Positions 18,003 to 28,018 of a DNA stretch of 37,610 bases are shown here, piece by piece. The stretch lies in assembly GCA_021158225.1 (NCBI GenBank), contig JAGGUZ010000028.1:1-37610 (forward strand). The letters run 5' to 3'. A model generated the notes under the pieces. It saw only the letters and a list, made by a program, of their open reading frames with translations. It was not told where the DNA came from and made no database searches. Each line of letters opens with the position of its first letter. Position 1 is the stretch's first letter. The translations under genes were made by a program, and so were the position numbers. The DNA is from a bacterium (GTDB lineage Bacteria > Patescibacteriota > Gracilibacteria > UBA1369 > PNNO01).

Positions 18003-19010
18003 ATGAAATTTTCGCGCATATTCTTAGCGATTTTAATTCTTGTAATTGTAATTTTCGGATACGCTTGGAAAACCATCTACACTCCCATGGACATTAATGA
18101 CAATAAAGAAATATCGTTCATTATAAAAAGTGGGACATCAGCTAAAGAAATAACAGAGCAACTTAAGAAAGATGGCTTGGTTAAATCCGGCACAGCTTTT
18201 TATACATATATACGTCTTATGGGAGAAGACAAAAACATTACAGCCGGGCGTTTTATGTTAAAAAAATCAATGACCGTTCCTGACATTGTTAATGTAATTA
18301 CTATTCCAACAGTGTCCGAAGCTGTAATTACAATTCGGGAGGGACTAACCGTAAAAGATATCGACAAAGAACTCACTAAACAAAAATTAATACGATCAGG
18401 AGAGTTTATGCAAGCCGTAAAGGATTTTAATGATTATGCTTCTTATCCGTTTCTTAACCGTGAGGTTGTTAGCAAGTTAGAATTTCCCTTGGAAGGTTAT
18501 CTTTATCCCGACACCTATTTTGTTGACGGTCTGAATTTTTCAAGCAAGAAATTTATTATAAAAATGCTCAACAATTTTAAGACTAAGTTTAATACCGTTA
18601 AACCTTTATTCGATACACAAAACAGATCTCTCCATGAAATAATTACAATGGCATCTATATTGCAAAAGGAAGTTAGAACATCAAAAGATTATAATATTAT
18701 TTCAGGAATTCTCTGGAAAAGATTGGATAGCAATTGGCACATTGGCGCAGACGCAACTATTTTATATGCAACCGGTAAAAAGAATATAGAAGTTGAAGAT
18801 TTAGATATAGATTCCCCTTATAATACCCGCCTACATACCGGCATGCCTCCGGGGCCAATCAGCAATCCGGATATTGAGCATATTAAAGCTGCAATAACTC
18901 CAGAAGACAGCGATTACTGGTATTACTTAACAACTCCGGACACTGGCGAAGTTGTTTATGCCAAAACAAACAACAAGCAAAATATAAACAAGGCGAAGTA
19001 TCTTTACTAG
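18003..19010 (+). CDS. mltG: Endolytic murein transglycosylase MltG (YceG-like)
   Basis: N-terminal TM; LEGYLYPDTYFVD; ITMASILQKEVRTSKDYNIISGILWKRLDSNWHIGADATILYATG; YNTRLHTGMPPGPISNPDIEHIKAAITP. Confidence 0.93.
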   Translation: MKFSRIFLAILILVIVIFGYAWKTIYTPMDINDNKEISFIIKSGTSAKEITEQLKKDGLVKSGTAFYTYIRLMGEDKNITAGRFMLKKSMTVPDIVNVITIPTVSEAVITIREGLTVKDIDKELTKQKLIRSGEFMQAVKDFNDYASYPFLNREVVSKLEFPLEGYLYPDTYFVDGLNFSSKKFIIKMLNNFKTKFNTVKPLFDTQNRSLHEIITMASILQKEVRTSKDYNIISGILWKRLDSNWHIGADATILYATGKKNIEVEDLDIDSPYNTRLHTGMPPGPISNPDIEHIKAAITPEDSDYWYYLTTPDTGEVVYAKTNNKQNINKAKYLY

Positions 19011-19123
19011 GAGTCTTTGTGCGACACAATTTTTTGGGTATTTCTATACTCGGGTCAGAAGTTCGTTAAGGAACCCCTTTAGTTTGTTTTTTGATGTACA
19101 ATAAGAATTATCATCTTGAATAA

Positions 19124-19258
19124 GCCATTCCACTTAAAATCCCACCCCAAGACTTAAAAACCAAGCCCCAAGGCGAATATGTACTTTACGAACTTTTCCC
19201 TACAAACAATCAGGTAGATAAAGAAAAACACTTCATTACGCGCTTAATTAACGACTAG
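19124..19258 (+). pseudogene. Possible gene relic or unannotated short ORF without ATG
   Basis: Open 44-codon frame AIPLKIPPQDLKTKPQGEYVLYELFPTNNQVDKEKHFITRLIND* in an otherwise non-coding gap. Confidence 0.3.
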
Positions 19259-19271
19259 TTCTATATATCTC

Positions 19272-20765
19272 TTAAACAGCAGGCTCCTCGGTAGCACCAT
19301 TATCCTCTGCCAGTGCTTCTTCCTCGGCTTTGTTGTAAGTAATTGTAAAATCGGTTGAATTCTTGCTTCCATCCGGCGCAATTGCCGTAACAGTAAATTT
19401 GTTCTCTCCGGGATCTAAATTGCCAAGTGATTCTCTGGCATAATATATCCAAGTTGTATCCCCCGGCTCAAATGCAGAAAGTGTGTATCCGCTTACATTA
19501 ATTTCTTTTGCCCCTGAAACAGAACCCACGACTTTTACAACATCAGTATCTACAACATTTGAATCTTTGCCGTTATAACTTATAACTTCCGGTGCAACCA
19601 GTTCTCCCAGATCCGCATTAATCTCCTCTTCATCGGTAACTTCATCAGATTGATATTTTACGATAAGTTGTGTTTTCCCACTCTTAAGTTCGTTTTCTCC
19701 AAGTGCATAAAACTCATATGTATTTACACCCGGCTTTAAAGTCCCAGCCACTTGTGAGACTGCAAAACTCCATTCCGTATTTCCGGGAACATAAAGATTA
19801 AGTTCGTACGTTTCTGTGTCTCCGTTATTTTCAGCATCAACCATCATTTTTTGCGTTAAAGCCGTTGTAGTCCCTCTTATAGTTAACGAAGATTCCGGAG
19901 TTGTAAAAGTTAAAGTAGACGGAGTTGTAATTTTCGGTTTGGCAAGTTCCCCCTCATTAATAGCCACATCTTCGGTAGCTTCTTCATCAAATACCATTTG
20001 CGTAGCTGATCCGCCTCCAATAGAAAAGTCGGTAGGATGTTGATCCTCAGCCATATTCCATTTATAAAAAGACATATTCCTAAAATCATCGGAAACCGCA
20101 TCTATTACGGATGGACTCTGCCTGTTTGTATAAGCCTCAATATTTTTATCGGTAATAATCGCTTGTTGTCCCACTCCTACGCTTAAAGTTTCAACTTTTC
20201 TCACTTTTCCATCTTCATCTATCATTATATCTGCTAAAATATCACCTTTAATAACCCTAACAGCTTCAGCCAAACTTGTTTGCTCAACTTCATAAATCGT
20301 AGAAACATTTTTTATCAATGTATGATTTGTAGAAACAGTAAATTTAACCGGGATTTCAGAATTTTTGTTGCTGTTAACCCAGATTTTCCCTTCTTTTAAT
20401 TGAACATTCACTTCATAACCATCTCCATCTTTTTTTATATCAACAAAACTAATCTCCGTTTTTTCATCCAAACGAATATAATTATCATGAAACAGTTCGA
20501 CAACAACTCTGCCTCCCGTTTGAGTTTTAATAGAATCTTCCTGAAGAAGCTTTGTACCGTTATACATCCGTTCCCATTCTCCCGACCCCCAAGGAAGAAT
20601 TTTAGAAGTTCCTTGCGCAGTATACGCATAAATATCGTTTCCATCCCCGGAATTTTGAGTTGTAGACCACAATTGATATCCAAGGACAATAATAACTCCC
20701 GTACTAATCATAATAAGAAATGGAAGGATATAATCGATAGGTCTTTTGCGAGGTATTCGAGGCAT
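19272..20765 (-). CDS. FecR-domain surface protein with C-terminal Ig-like domains
   Basis: N-terminal TM; FecR-like LQEDSIKTQTGGRVVVELFHDNYIRLDEKTEISFVDI...VQLKEGKIWVNS; then beta-rich repeats (STLTFTTPESSLTIRGTT..., VVKVVGSVSGAKEINVSG...). ATG (MPRIPRKR) at 20765 preferred to TTG 20786. Confidence 0.8.
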   Translation of the reverse strand: MPRIPRKRPIDYILPFLIMISTGVIIVLGYQLWSTTQNSGDGNDIYAYTAQGTSKILPWGSGEWERMYNGTKLLQEDSIKTQTGGRVVVELFHDNYIRLDEKTEISFVDIKKDGDGYEVNVQLKEGKIWVNSNKNSEIPVKFTVSTNHTLIKNVSTIYEVEQTSLAEAVRVIKGDILADIMIDEDGKVRKVETLSVGVGQQAIITDKNIEAYTNRQSPSVIDAVSDDFRNMSFYKWNMAEDQHPTDFSIGGGSATQMVFDEEATEDVAINEGELAKPKITTPSTLTFTTPESSLTIRGTTTALTQKMMVDAENNGDTETYELNLYVPGNTEWSFAVSQVAGTLKPGVNTYEFYALGENELKSGKTQLIVKYQSDEVTDEEEINADLGELVAPEVISYNGKDSNVVDTDVVKVVGSVSGAKEINVSGYTLSAFEPGDTTWIYYARESLGNLDPGENKFTVTAIAPDGSKNSTDFTITYNKAEEEALAEDNGATEEPAV

Positions 20766-20882
20766 ATTATTGTTTTTAGTATTCAAAAATATCTTTTTCA
20801 GAAAAAGACATAATCAGTATAAAAACGCATGCTCCAAATGTAAAGTTTATTGCATGCTCAAGTATACAATTTTTGTTCACAG

Positions 20883-22307
20883 TTAAAATCCCATCTCTCG
20901 TTTAATGGCTGTTATATCCCTAATCAGTCTGTGATCGGTTTTTAAACGACTTTCAATTAAGTTGTAAGCATGCAAGACTGTTGTATGATTCCTACCTCCA
21001 AAATACTCTCCTATCTTTTCATAAGAATGATCAAGCTCATAACGAACAATATACATGGAGATCTGCCTAGCTATCATAATATTCTTTTTCCTAACCGGAC
21101 CAATCAAATCGTCCTTGGTTACATGAAAGTAATTTGCAACTGTTTCTATAATTTGATTTATACTTTTTATTTGATCCACCGGAGCGTTTGGAGCATTATT
21201 TTTATGAATCTGATGAATCCTGTGTTGAGAACTGAGAATATCGGCAACAAGCTCTATTGTAGGAACCGTATCGTTAAGTGTGGTTTGTGAAATAACCTGC
21301 ATAAGCACACCTAGAAGATCTCTAACGTTACTCTCGATATTAAAGGCAATACATTCAAGAACTTCTGGATCTATAATCACCTGCAATTCTTGAGATCTTT
21401 GCTTAAGAATAGCAAGCCTGGTCTCGTAATCCGGTGGAAGAATTTCAACAACCGTACCCATTCCAAACCGACCTTTTAGTCGATCTTTAAATCCTTTTAG
21501 ATCTTTTGGCGGATTATCGCTACTTAAAACTATTTGTTTATTATTATCGTAAAGATCATTAAACGTATGGAAAAACTCCATTTGACTCATATCCTTATTC
21601 TCGAGAAATTGAATGTCATCAAGAATAAAACAATCCACAGTCCTGTATTTATCTTTAAATTCTTTGGTTTTTCTCTTACCAATAGCCTCTATTATTTCGT
21701 TTGTAAACTGCTCTGCCGTCATATAAATAACTCTTGAGCCCGGATGTGATTTTAAAATATCTAATCCTACAGCCTGCAAAAGATGTGTTTTCCCAAGACC
21801 TACTCCGGAAAAAACATACAATGGATTATAAATACCTCCCGGCATACTCGAAACCGCCAAACACGCCGCATGAGCAAGCTTATTATCTTTACCAACAACA
21901 AAATTTTCAAGAGTGTGCCTTACATTCAACTTCTTACTCTTAAGACCTTTTTTCCCAATATAAACTTCGTTTCTATTTCTTACCTTCCTGACACATTTCT
22001 CATCCTCTTCACTAAGAACAGAATCAAGAACCACCTTGTGAACAGAACTTTTACTTGTAAGCGACGAATGAACTTGATACTCAATATCTTGTATTGTCGG
22101 ATCAACTTCTTGGACAGCCTGTTTTATTTTTAAATGATACCTGTCTTGAACCCATTTTTTTGCAAACGGCGTTGGAAACCCAACTATAATAGTATTACTA
22201 TTTCTATCTATAATACCGGTATCCGTAAACCAAGTTTTAAAGAGAGGAAGTTTGATAGTAGGCTTTATACGCACTAAAACTTTTTTCCACACGTCTTTAT
22301 TCGACAT
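20883..22307 (-). CDS. dnaA: Chromosomal replication initiator DnaA
   Basis: NPLYVFSGVGLGKTHLLQAVG, CFILDDIQFLENKDMSQMEFFHTFNDL, SYEKIGEYFGGRNHTTVLHAYNLIE. Confidence 0.96.
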   Translation of the reverse strand: MSNKDVWKKVLVRIKPTIKLPLFKTWFTDTGIIDRNSNTIIVGFPTPFAKKWVQDRYHLKIKQAVQEVDPTIQDIEYQVHSSLTSKSSVHKVVLDSVLSEEDEKCVRKVRNRNEVYIGKKGLKSKKLNVRHTLENFVVGKDNKLAHAACLAVSSMPGGIYNPLYVFSGVGLGKTHLLQAVGLDILKSHPGSRVIYMTAEQFTNEIIEAIGKRKTKEFKDKYRTVDCFILDDIQFLENKDMSQMEFFHTFNDLYDNNKQIVLSSDNPPKDLKGFKDRLKGRFGMGTVVEILPPDYETRLAILKQRSQELQVIIDPEVLECIAFNIESNVRDLLGVLMQVISQTTLNDTVPTIELVADILSSQHRIHQIHKNNAPNAPVDQIKSINQIIETVANYFHVTKDDLIGPVRKKNIMIARQISMYIVRYELDHSYEKIGEYFGGRNHTTVLHAYNLIESRLKTDHRLIRDITAIKREMGF

Positions 22308-22558
22308 TTTGAGTGGCTAATTTGAGTAGCAAAAATTGTTTTACCCTAGATTGGTTGGAACTAAATATTAGACCCACATTTTCTTAAACTCAAGCCAATG
22401 TCGCACAACTTTTTTGAACCTAGATGTTGGACTTATCATTGCCTATACAATACCATATATAGTTAGACATTCTTTCTTATGAAATAAATCAAAAAAACGA
22501 TCAAGAGGTACCACACCTTAACTTTAAAATCTATGCAACCTTTTTTATAAAAATTTCA

Positions 22559-24184
22559 TTAAAACAATTGAATGATATCGCTATATGTAACAATAAATAA
22601 GAAAGCAATAAGGATGAAAAAACCAAGTGCGTTAATAGAAGCTTCCCATTTTTGAGGGATTCTTTTCCCTCGCACAGCCTCAATAAGAAGGAAAAGAAGT
22701 CTTCCTCCATCAAGTGCAGGGAAAGGAATTATATTAATTACCGCAAGACTTAATGATAAAAGAGCCATAAATCTAAGAAGCGCCATAAGCCCGTCCTGAA
22801 CAAAAACATACGTTAAACGAGCAATACCTACAGGTCCGGCAATCCCTTCCGGAACAACAAATTGACTTGTGACAGATCTAACAAGTTCCCCAAGCATACC
22901 AATAGTTAAACCTGCAAGCCTACCGGATTCCATAAACGCTTCTCCTATTGCAATATGTACCGGATATTTAACGTCGTTAATCTTTTTAATTGATGTCAGA
23001 AAATCCGCGTTATAAACACTAAGTTGATTATTTTTATAAGAATTAAAATCTATTAGTCCAACACCAATAAGCCCGCTATCTGCCGGCGTAACCTTCAACT
23101 CTTTTATATCCCCACCCCTATTAATTGTGTATGTAAGCTCTCCCCCTGAATTTTCATTTGTAATTTTAATTGCATCTTCCGGTTTTTCAATCAAATTCTC
23201 ATTAATTGAAACTATAACATCTCCTTTTCGAAATCCGGCTTTATAAGCTGGGGCATCAATAAGAGTGTTAACAATAACCGTACGCTGTTTATCGGGTAAT
23301 AAAACATTAATTTCAATTTCTTTGAAATTTCTTAAAATAGTATACTTAAGTTTATTTTGCGTATTTACAATATCTTGATAATCGGAGACTTTATAAACCT
23401 GCTTATCATTAACCGCAATAATCACATCCCCTTCCTTAATCCCGGCTTTTTGACTCTCGCTCCCCGGCAAAACATCATGTACAAATACCCTAGGAAGATA
23501 CATGGATCCGTAAAGTTCTACTCCGAAAGAATCCAAATTTTCACCTCCATCAAGATTAAAAGTTAAATTTTTATCCCCTCTAAGAACCTCAAGTGAAAAA
23601 TTTTCGTCAGCTGGTTTCCCAGTTAAATCATTTAACTGCTTTTGCGGATTAACGAGCGTAACTCCATTGACTTTTGTAATAACATCATCAACTTGCAAAC
23701 CCACTTTTTCGGCTACACTCCCATTGTCCACAGATTTAATGCGAACTCCGTAATCTATATCTATTATTCCATCATTAATCGCATGCAAAACATCATCACC
23801 ATTTACTAAAAGTGGCTCAATTCCAATACTGAATCCAACTGTTAAAAGAACAATCGCCAATAAAAAATTCATAACAACGCCTGCGATAACAACAGCCATT
23901 CTTTGTCTTAAAGATTTTCCGGCAAAACTTTTTTTGTCTTTCAGTAATTTCGGATCGGAACTATCTTCGCCATAAAGCCTCACAAATCCACCAAACGGAA
24001 TCCAATTAACCGAATAAATCGTTCCCTTTACTTTTTTGCCCCAAATTCGCGGAGGTAACCCTATTCCGAACTCTTCAACTTTAATCCCAACTTTTCTTGC
24101 AGTCCAAAAATGTCCGAATTCATGAATAAGTATAATTACGGAAAATATTACTATAAATGCGATTGCCGATATAAAGAAATCCAT
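22559..24184 (-). CDS. rseP: Site-2 protease RseP (M50) with apparently three PDZ domains
   Basis: IHEFGHFWTARKVGIKVEEFGIGLPPRIWG (HExxH); INIIPFPALDGGRLLFLLIEAVRGKRIP; three PDZ-like segments between. Confidence 0.93.
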   Translation of the reverse strand: MDFFISAIAFIVIFSVIILIHEFGHFWTARKVGIKVEEFGIGLPPRIWGKKVKGTIYSVNWIPFGGFVRLYGEDSSDPKLLKDKKSFAGKSLRQRMAVVIAGVVMNFLLAIVLLTVGFSIGIEPLLVNGDDVLHAINDGIIDIDYGVRIKSVDNGSVAEKVGLQVDDVITKVNGVTLVNPQKQLNDLTGKPADENFSLEVLRGDKNLTFNLDGGENLDSFGVELYGSMYLPRVFVHDVLPGSESQKAGIKEGDVIIAVNDKQVYKVSDYQDIVNTQNKLKYTILRNFKEIEINVLLPDKQRTVIVNTLIDAPAYKAGFRKGDVIVSINENLIEKPEDAIKITNENSGGELTYTINRGGDIKELKVTPADSGLIGVGLIDFNSYKNNQLSVYNADFLTSIKKINDVKYPVHIAIGEAFMESGRLAGLTIGMLGELVRSVTSQFVVPEGIAGPVGIARLTYVFVQDGLMALLRFMALLSLSLAVINIIPFPALDGGRLLFLLIEAVRGKRIPQKWEASINALGFFILIAFLFIVTYSDIIQLF

Positions 24185-24188
24185 ATGG

Positions 24189-24749
24189 TTATACTGTCAT
24201 TATGTCTTTTTCCTTCTTTTTAGCAAGCTCCTCAATTTCTTCATTTACTTTGTCAACAACTTCTTGCAGATGTTTATTGGACAAATGAAAATCATCTTCG
24301 CTTATTTCTTTGTCTGCCTCCAATTTTTTAAAAGCTTCGTGTGCAACTTGTCTTGCATTCCTAATGCCAATACGAGCATCCTCCGCCAATTTATAAACAA
24401 CTTTACTAAGTTCCGCTCTTCTTTCTTCCGTTAGTGGCGGGATCGTAATTCTTACAACAACGCCATCGTTTACCGGCGTTAAATTAAGCCCTGCCTGCTG
24501 AATAGCAACTTCAATTTGGTTTAATATACCTTTGTCCCAAGGTTGAATTTGAAGAGTCCTTGAATCCGGTATAGAGATTGTCGCCAAAGATTTTAAGGGC
24601 TGATCTGTTCCGTACGCAGTCACCTTAATTTCTTCTATCAATGTAGCACTTGCTCTACCAATCTGTAATTTTGTATATTCATGAATAAGACGTTCCTTTG
24701 TCTTTTCAAATTCTTGTTTTGCTGTTTCCAAATATGGTTTTGTTGGCAT
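24189..24749 (-). CDS. frr: Ribosome recycling factor
   Basis: YTKLQIGRASATLIEEIKVTAYGTDQPLKSLATISIPDSRTLQIQPWDKGILNQIEVAIQQAGLNLTPVNDG. Confidence 0.97.
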   Translation of the reverse strand: MPTKPYLETAKQEFEKTKERLIHEYTKLQIGRASATLIEEIKVTAYGTDQPLKSLATISIPDSRTLQIQPWDKGILNQIEVAIQQAGLNLTPVNDGVVVRITIPPLTEERRAELSKVVYKLAEDARIGIRNARQVAHEAFKKLEADKEISEDDFHLSNKHLQEVVDKVNEEIEELAKKKEKDIMTV

Positions 24750-24768
24750 GTCTGTTAATTGTTAATTA

Positions 24769-25482
24769 TTAAGAAATAAGCGTTCCGATTTTTTCACCGG
24801 TTATCGCTTTTTTAATATTACCCTTCTTGTTAAGATCAAAAACCAAGATAGGCATTCCTCCATCCTTACAAAGAGCAACTGCCGTTAAATCCATAACTTT
24901 AAGATCCATGGAAAGAACATCTTTATACGAAATAGTATCGAATTTTTTTGCATCTTTATCTACCTCCGGATCACCGCTGTAAACACCGTCAACCTTAGTA
25001 GCCTTAAGTAAAACATCACATTTAAGTTCAAGAGATCTTAATGCGGCCGCTGAATCGGTTGTAAAATAAGGACTTCCGGTTCCTCCTACGCAAATTACAA
25101 TTCTATTGTTATTTAAATGATGACGAGCTTTCATCGGATAATAATCCTCAGCAACTTGTCTAACACTTAACGCAGAAGCAACCCTACACTCAACTCCTCT
25201 TTTCTCAATAGCACTTTTCATTGCGGAACCGTTCATAACAGTCGCCATCATTCCCATATTATCCGACATAATTCTCTCAATTCCCGAATTTTTAAAATCT
25301 CTGTACCTCCAAATATTACCGCCTCCAACAACTATTCCAATTTGCACTCCCATAGAATGTATTTCCACAATTTGATTAACAAGTTCATCCAATATCTCAA
25401 CATCTATACCGGAATCTTTATCACCCTGAAGCACCTCCCCGGATAATTTAAGGAGTACCCTTTTGTATTTAACTGGCTCCAT
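24769..25482 (-). CDS. pyrH: UMP kinase
   Basis: YKRVLLKLSGEVLQG, GIVVGGGNIWRYRD, MGMMATVMNGSAMKSAIEKRG, DGVYSGDPEVDKDAKKFDTISY. Confidence 0.97.
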   Translation of the reverse strand: MEPVKYKRVLLKLSGEVLQGDKDSGIDVEILDELVNQIVEIHSMGVQIGIVVGGGNIWRYRDFKNSGIERIMSDNMGMMATVMNGSAMKSAIEKRGVECRVASALSVRQVAEDYYPMKARHHLNNNRIVICVGGTGSPYFTTDSAAALRSLELKCDVLLKATKVDGVYSGDPEVDKDAKKFDTISYKDVLSMDLKVMDLTAVALCKDGGMPILVFDLNKKGNIKKAITGEKIGTLIS

Positions 25483-25488
25483 CGTGAA

Positions 25489-25902
25489 TTAATATGTTAA
25501 CAATATGTAAGTAATAACAATTCCAAGCAAAACACCAATAATAAAAATTGCCGGGATTCTTCTCTCTTCTTCTTGTTCGTGAGCATTTGCAAGATCTGCA
25601 AGCAGATTACTACTAACAATCACATCTTCTTCTTTATTTTTGTCGATTACATCTTCGTAATTATGATTAACCACAAGTTTTACAAAATTATCAAAACTAA
25701 CCTTTACTTTCTCGGCAGCCGGAATATCGTCCATAACAACTCGTGATTCATGCGGAGTAACCTGTGGAAAATTATTTTCTTCAATATTTTCATCTATATG
25801 ATTTACAACAAAAGAATCTTCCTCCTCTTTTATAGATAGATCTATCTTTCCGTTCTTTTTAGTTGGTCCATCAATGGACTTTGTTTTTTCTTTACGCACC
25901 AT
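25489..25902 (-). CDS. Hypothetical tail-anchored membrane protein
   Basis: Start MVRKEKTKS at 25902 fits a -10 at 25924-25929; acidic soluble part and C-terminal TM (IPAIFIIGVLLGIVITYILLTY). Confidence 0.6.
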   Translation of the reverse strand: MVRKEKTKSIDGPTKKNGKIDLSIKEEEDSFVVNHIDENIEENNFPQVTPHESRVVMDDIPAAEKVKVSFDNFVKLVVNHNYEDVIDKNKEEDVIVSSNLLADLANAHEQEEERRIPAIFIIGVLLGIVITYILLTY

Positions 25903-25923
25903 AATGTATGTTAATACTAAAAG

Positions 25924-25938
25924 ATTATAACACAAAAT
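25924..25938 (-). promoter_or_regulatory. Extended -10 promoter (TGtTATAAT)
   Basis: Minus strand ATTTTGTGTTATAAT, same 15-mer as 12363-12377. Confidence 0.5.
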
Positions 25939-25966
25939 ACGATTAGCCAAAAATATAAAGATATAA

Positions 25967-25998
25967 AAAAGGATGGACCTGCAAAGATCCATCCTTTT
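25967..25998 (-). terminator. Rho-independent terminator after groEL
   Basis: AAAAGGATGGA cctgcaaaga TCCATCCTTTT: perfect 11-bp stem including A/T flanks, T-rich on the minus strand 3' side. Confidence 0.85.
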
Positions 25999-26007
25999 AT
26001 TTAATTC

Positions 26008-27648
26008 TTACATCATTCCCATTCCCGGCATTCCACCCATTCCTCCAGGCATAGCCGAAGCTTCAGGCTTTTCTTCCGGTAAATCCGTAACAGCACCTTC
26101 CATTGTTAGGAAAATAGATGCAATAGAAGTAGCATTTTCAAGTGCACTTCTTGTTACTTTCGCAGGATCAATAATTCCTTCTTTTACCATATCAACATAT
26201 TCATCTTTATCAGCGTTATATCCTACACCCTCCTTTTCGTTAAAAACTTTATCAACAATCACCGCTCCATCTTTCCCTGCATTCTCGGCAATTTGAGCAA
26301 GTGGTGATGTTAGTGCATTCTTAACCAAATGGAAACCGGTAACTTCATCGGTATCACCTTTCTTACCTTCAAGAACTTTAGAAGCTTCCAAAAGAGCAAC
26401 TCCTCCACCCGGAACAATACCTTCTTCTACAGCAGCTTTAGTTGCCTGAAGAGCATCTTCAATTCTGTGCTTTCTTTCTTTAAGTTCGGTTTCCGTAGCC
26501 GCACCAACTTTAATAATTCCAACTCCTCCAGCAAGTTTAGCAAGTCTTTCTTGAAGCTTTTCTTTATCAAATTCAGAAGTAGATCTATCAAGAGATACTT
26601 TTATTTCATTAATACGAGCATCAATTTCGCTTTGGTCTCCCTTTCCCTCCACTATAATACATTTATCTTTATCCGCCACAATTTTATGAGCTTCACCCAA
26701 ATCGGACAAATCTGCAGATTCAAGTTTTAAACCAACTTCTTCAGAGATAACACGCGCACCTGTTAGAGCCGCAATATCCTTTAACATTTCTTTTCTTCTA
26801 TCTCCAAATGCGGGGGCCTTAACAGCCAAAACATTAAATACTCCTCGCAGTTTATTAAGCACAAAAGTAGCAAGAGCTTCACCTTCAACATCTTCCGCGA
26901 CAATAACGATATCTTTCTTTCCCGATTGTACTAACTTTTCAATTAAAGGAAGAACTTCCTGAATTGAAGAAATCTTTTTATCGGTAACCAAAATTTTCGG
27001 ATCCGTCATTTCCGCAACCATTTGGGCAGTATCGGTAACCATATAAGGTGAGATATAACCGTTATCAAACTGCATTCCTTTTACAACTTCTTTCTCAAGC
27101 CCCATTGTTTGAGACTCTTCAACCGTAATAACACCATCGGGACCGACTTCATCCATCATTTCCGCAATAATATTTCCGACCTCTTTATTTTGAGCGGAAA
27201 TTGTAGCAACCTGAGCAATTTTTTCTTTAGAATCGCCAATTTGAACAGCCGTCTCTTTAAGATGTTTAACAATCGCATCTGTTGCTTTATGAATTCCGTC
27301 TCTTAGTTTCATTGGATTTGCACCGGCAGTAACATTTCTTAATCCTTCCTGAATCATTGCATGTGCAAGAATGGTAGCCGTAGTTGTACCATCACCGGCA
27401 ATATCGTTTGTTTTGGTTGCAACTTCTTTAACAAGTTGCGCTCCCATATTTTCGTAAGTGTCCGGAAGGTCAATTTCCTTTGCAATAGTAACTCCATCGT
27501 TTGTAATTGTTGGAGCTCCATATTTTTTATCAAGAACTACATTCCGTCCTTTTGGACCAAGTGTAATTCGAACAGCTTGTGCAAGCTGAGTAACTCCCGA
27601 AAAAAGTTTTTGTCTTGCCTCATCACTGAATATTACTTGTTTAGCCAT
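26008..27648 (-). CDS. groEL: Chaperonin GroEL
   Basis: [19 protein letters not shown]...[31 protein letters not shown]...; [12 protein letters not shown] tail. Confidence 0.99.
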   Translation of the reverse strand: MAKQVIFSDEARQKLFSGVTQLAQAVRITLGPKGRNVVLDKKYGAPTITNDGVTIAKEIDLPDTYENMGAQLVKEVATKTNDIAGDGTTTATILAHAMIQEGLRNVTAGANPMKLRDGIHKATDAIVKHLKETAVQIGDSKEKIAQVATISAQNKEVGNIIAEMMDEVGPDGVITVEESQTMGLEKEVVKGMQFDNGYISPYMVTDTAQMVAEMTDPKILVTDKKISSIQEVLPLIEKLVQSGKKDIVIVAEDVEGEALATFVLNKLRGVFNVLAVKAPAFGDRRKEMLKDIAALTGARVISEEVGLKLESADLSDLGEAHKIVADKDKCIIVEGKGDQSEIDARINEIKVSLDRSTSEFDKEKLQERLAKLAGGVGIIKVGAATETELKERKHRIEDALQATKAAVEEGIVPGGGVALLEASKVLEGKKGDTDEVTGFHLVKNALTSPLAQIAENAGKDGAVIVDKVFNEKEGVGYNADKDEYVDMVKEGIIDPAKVTRSALENATSIASIFLTMEGAVTDLPEEKPEASAMPGGMGGMPGMGMM

Positions 27649-27702
27649 AATTATTAATAGTTATGTTTATAAAAGATTCGGTTCGCCTCACAGCTCCCCG
27701 TG

Positions 27703-27993
27703 TTATTTTAAAATTGCGAGCACATCTTCCTCACGGAAAATCATAAGATCTTTTCCATCAAGTTTAACTTTTGTTCCTCCCCATTCTTTAAATAAAATCG
27801 TATCCCCTTCTTTAACTTCAATAGGAATTCGATTGTTATCTTCTCCCATCCTACCGGGACCAACAGCAATAACTTTTCCCTTTTGAGGTTTTTCCTTTGT
27901 AGCGGTATCGGGAATAATAATACCCGAAACAGTCATTTCTTCAGATACCGGCTCAACCACAAGATGATCGGCCGTAGGTTGAATCTTTGCCAT
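27703..27993 (-). CDS. groES: Co-chaperonin GroES
   Basis: IQPTADHLVVEPVSEEMTVSGIIIPDTATKEKPQKGKVIAVGPG...GDTILFKEWGGTKVKLDGKDLMIFREEDVLAIL. Confidence 0.98.
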   Translation of the reverse strand: MAKIQPTADHLVVEPVSEEMTVSGIIIPDTATKEKPQKGKVIAVGPGRMGEDNNRIPIEVKEGDTILFKEWGGTKVKLDGKDLMIFREEDVLAILK

Positions 27994-28018
27994 AGATAAA
28001 AAGGTTAAATTATATAAA

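Noticed and set aside
18642-18680. Apparent loss of the MltG catalytic Glu (ASILQKE instead of ASIVEKE)
   Set aside because: By my recollection of E. coli MltG, the catalytic Glu218 is the second Glu (after Lys), which is conserved; the substituted position is the preceding one.
19018-19026. TGTGCGACA here and its reverse complement at 22399-22407 near dnaA
   Set aside because: A single 9-mer pair is expected by chance at this window size and does not match the DnaA-box consensus.
26329-27657. Several plus-strand ORFs opposite groEL
   Set aside because: Antisense to groEL, with no independent support.
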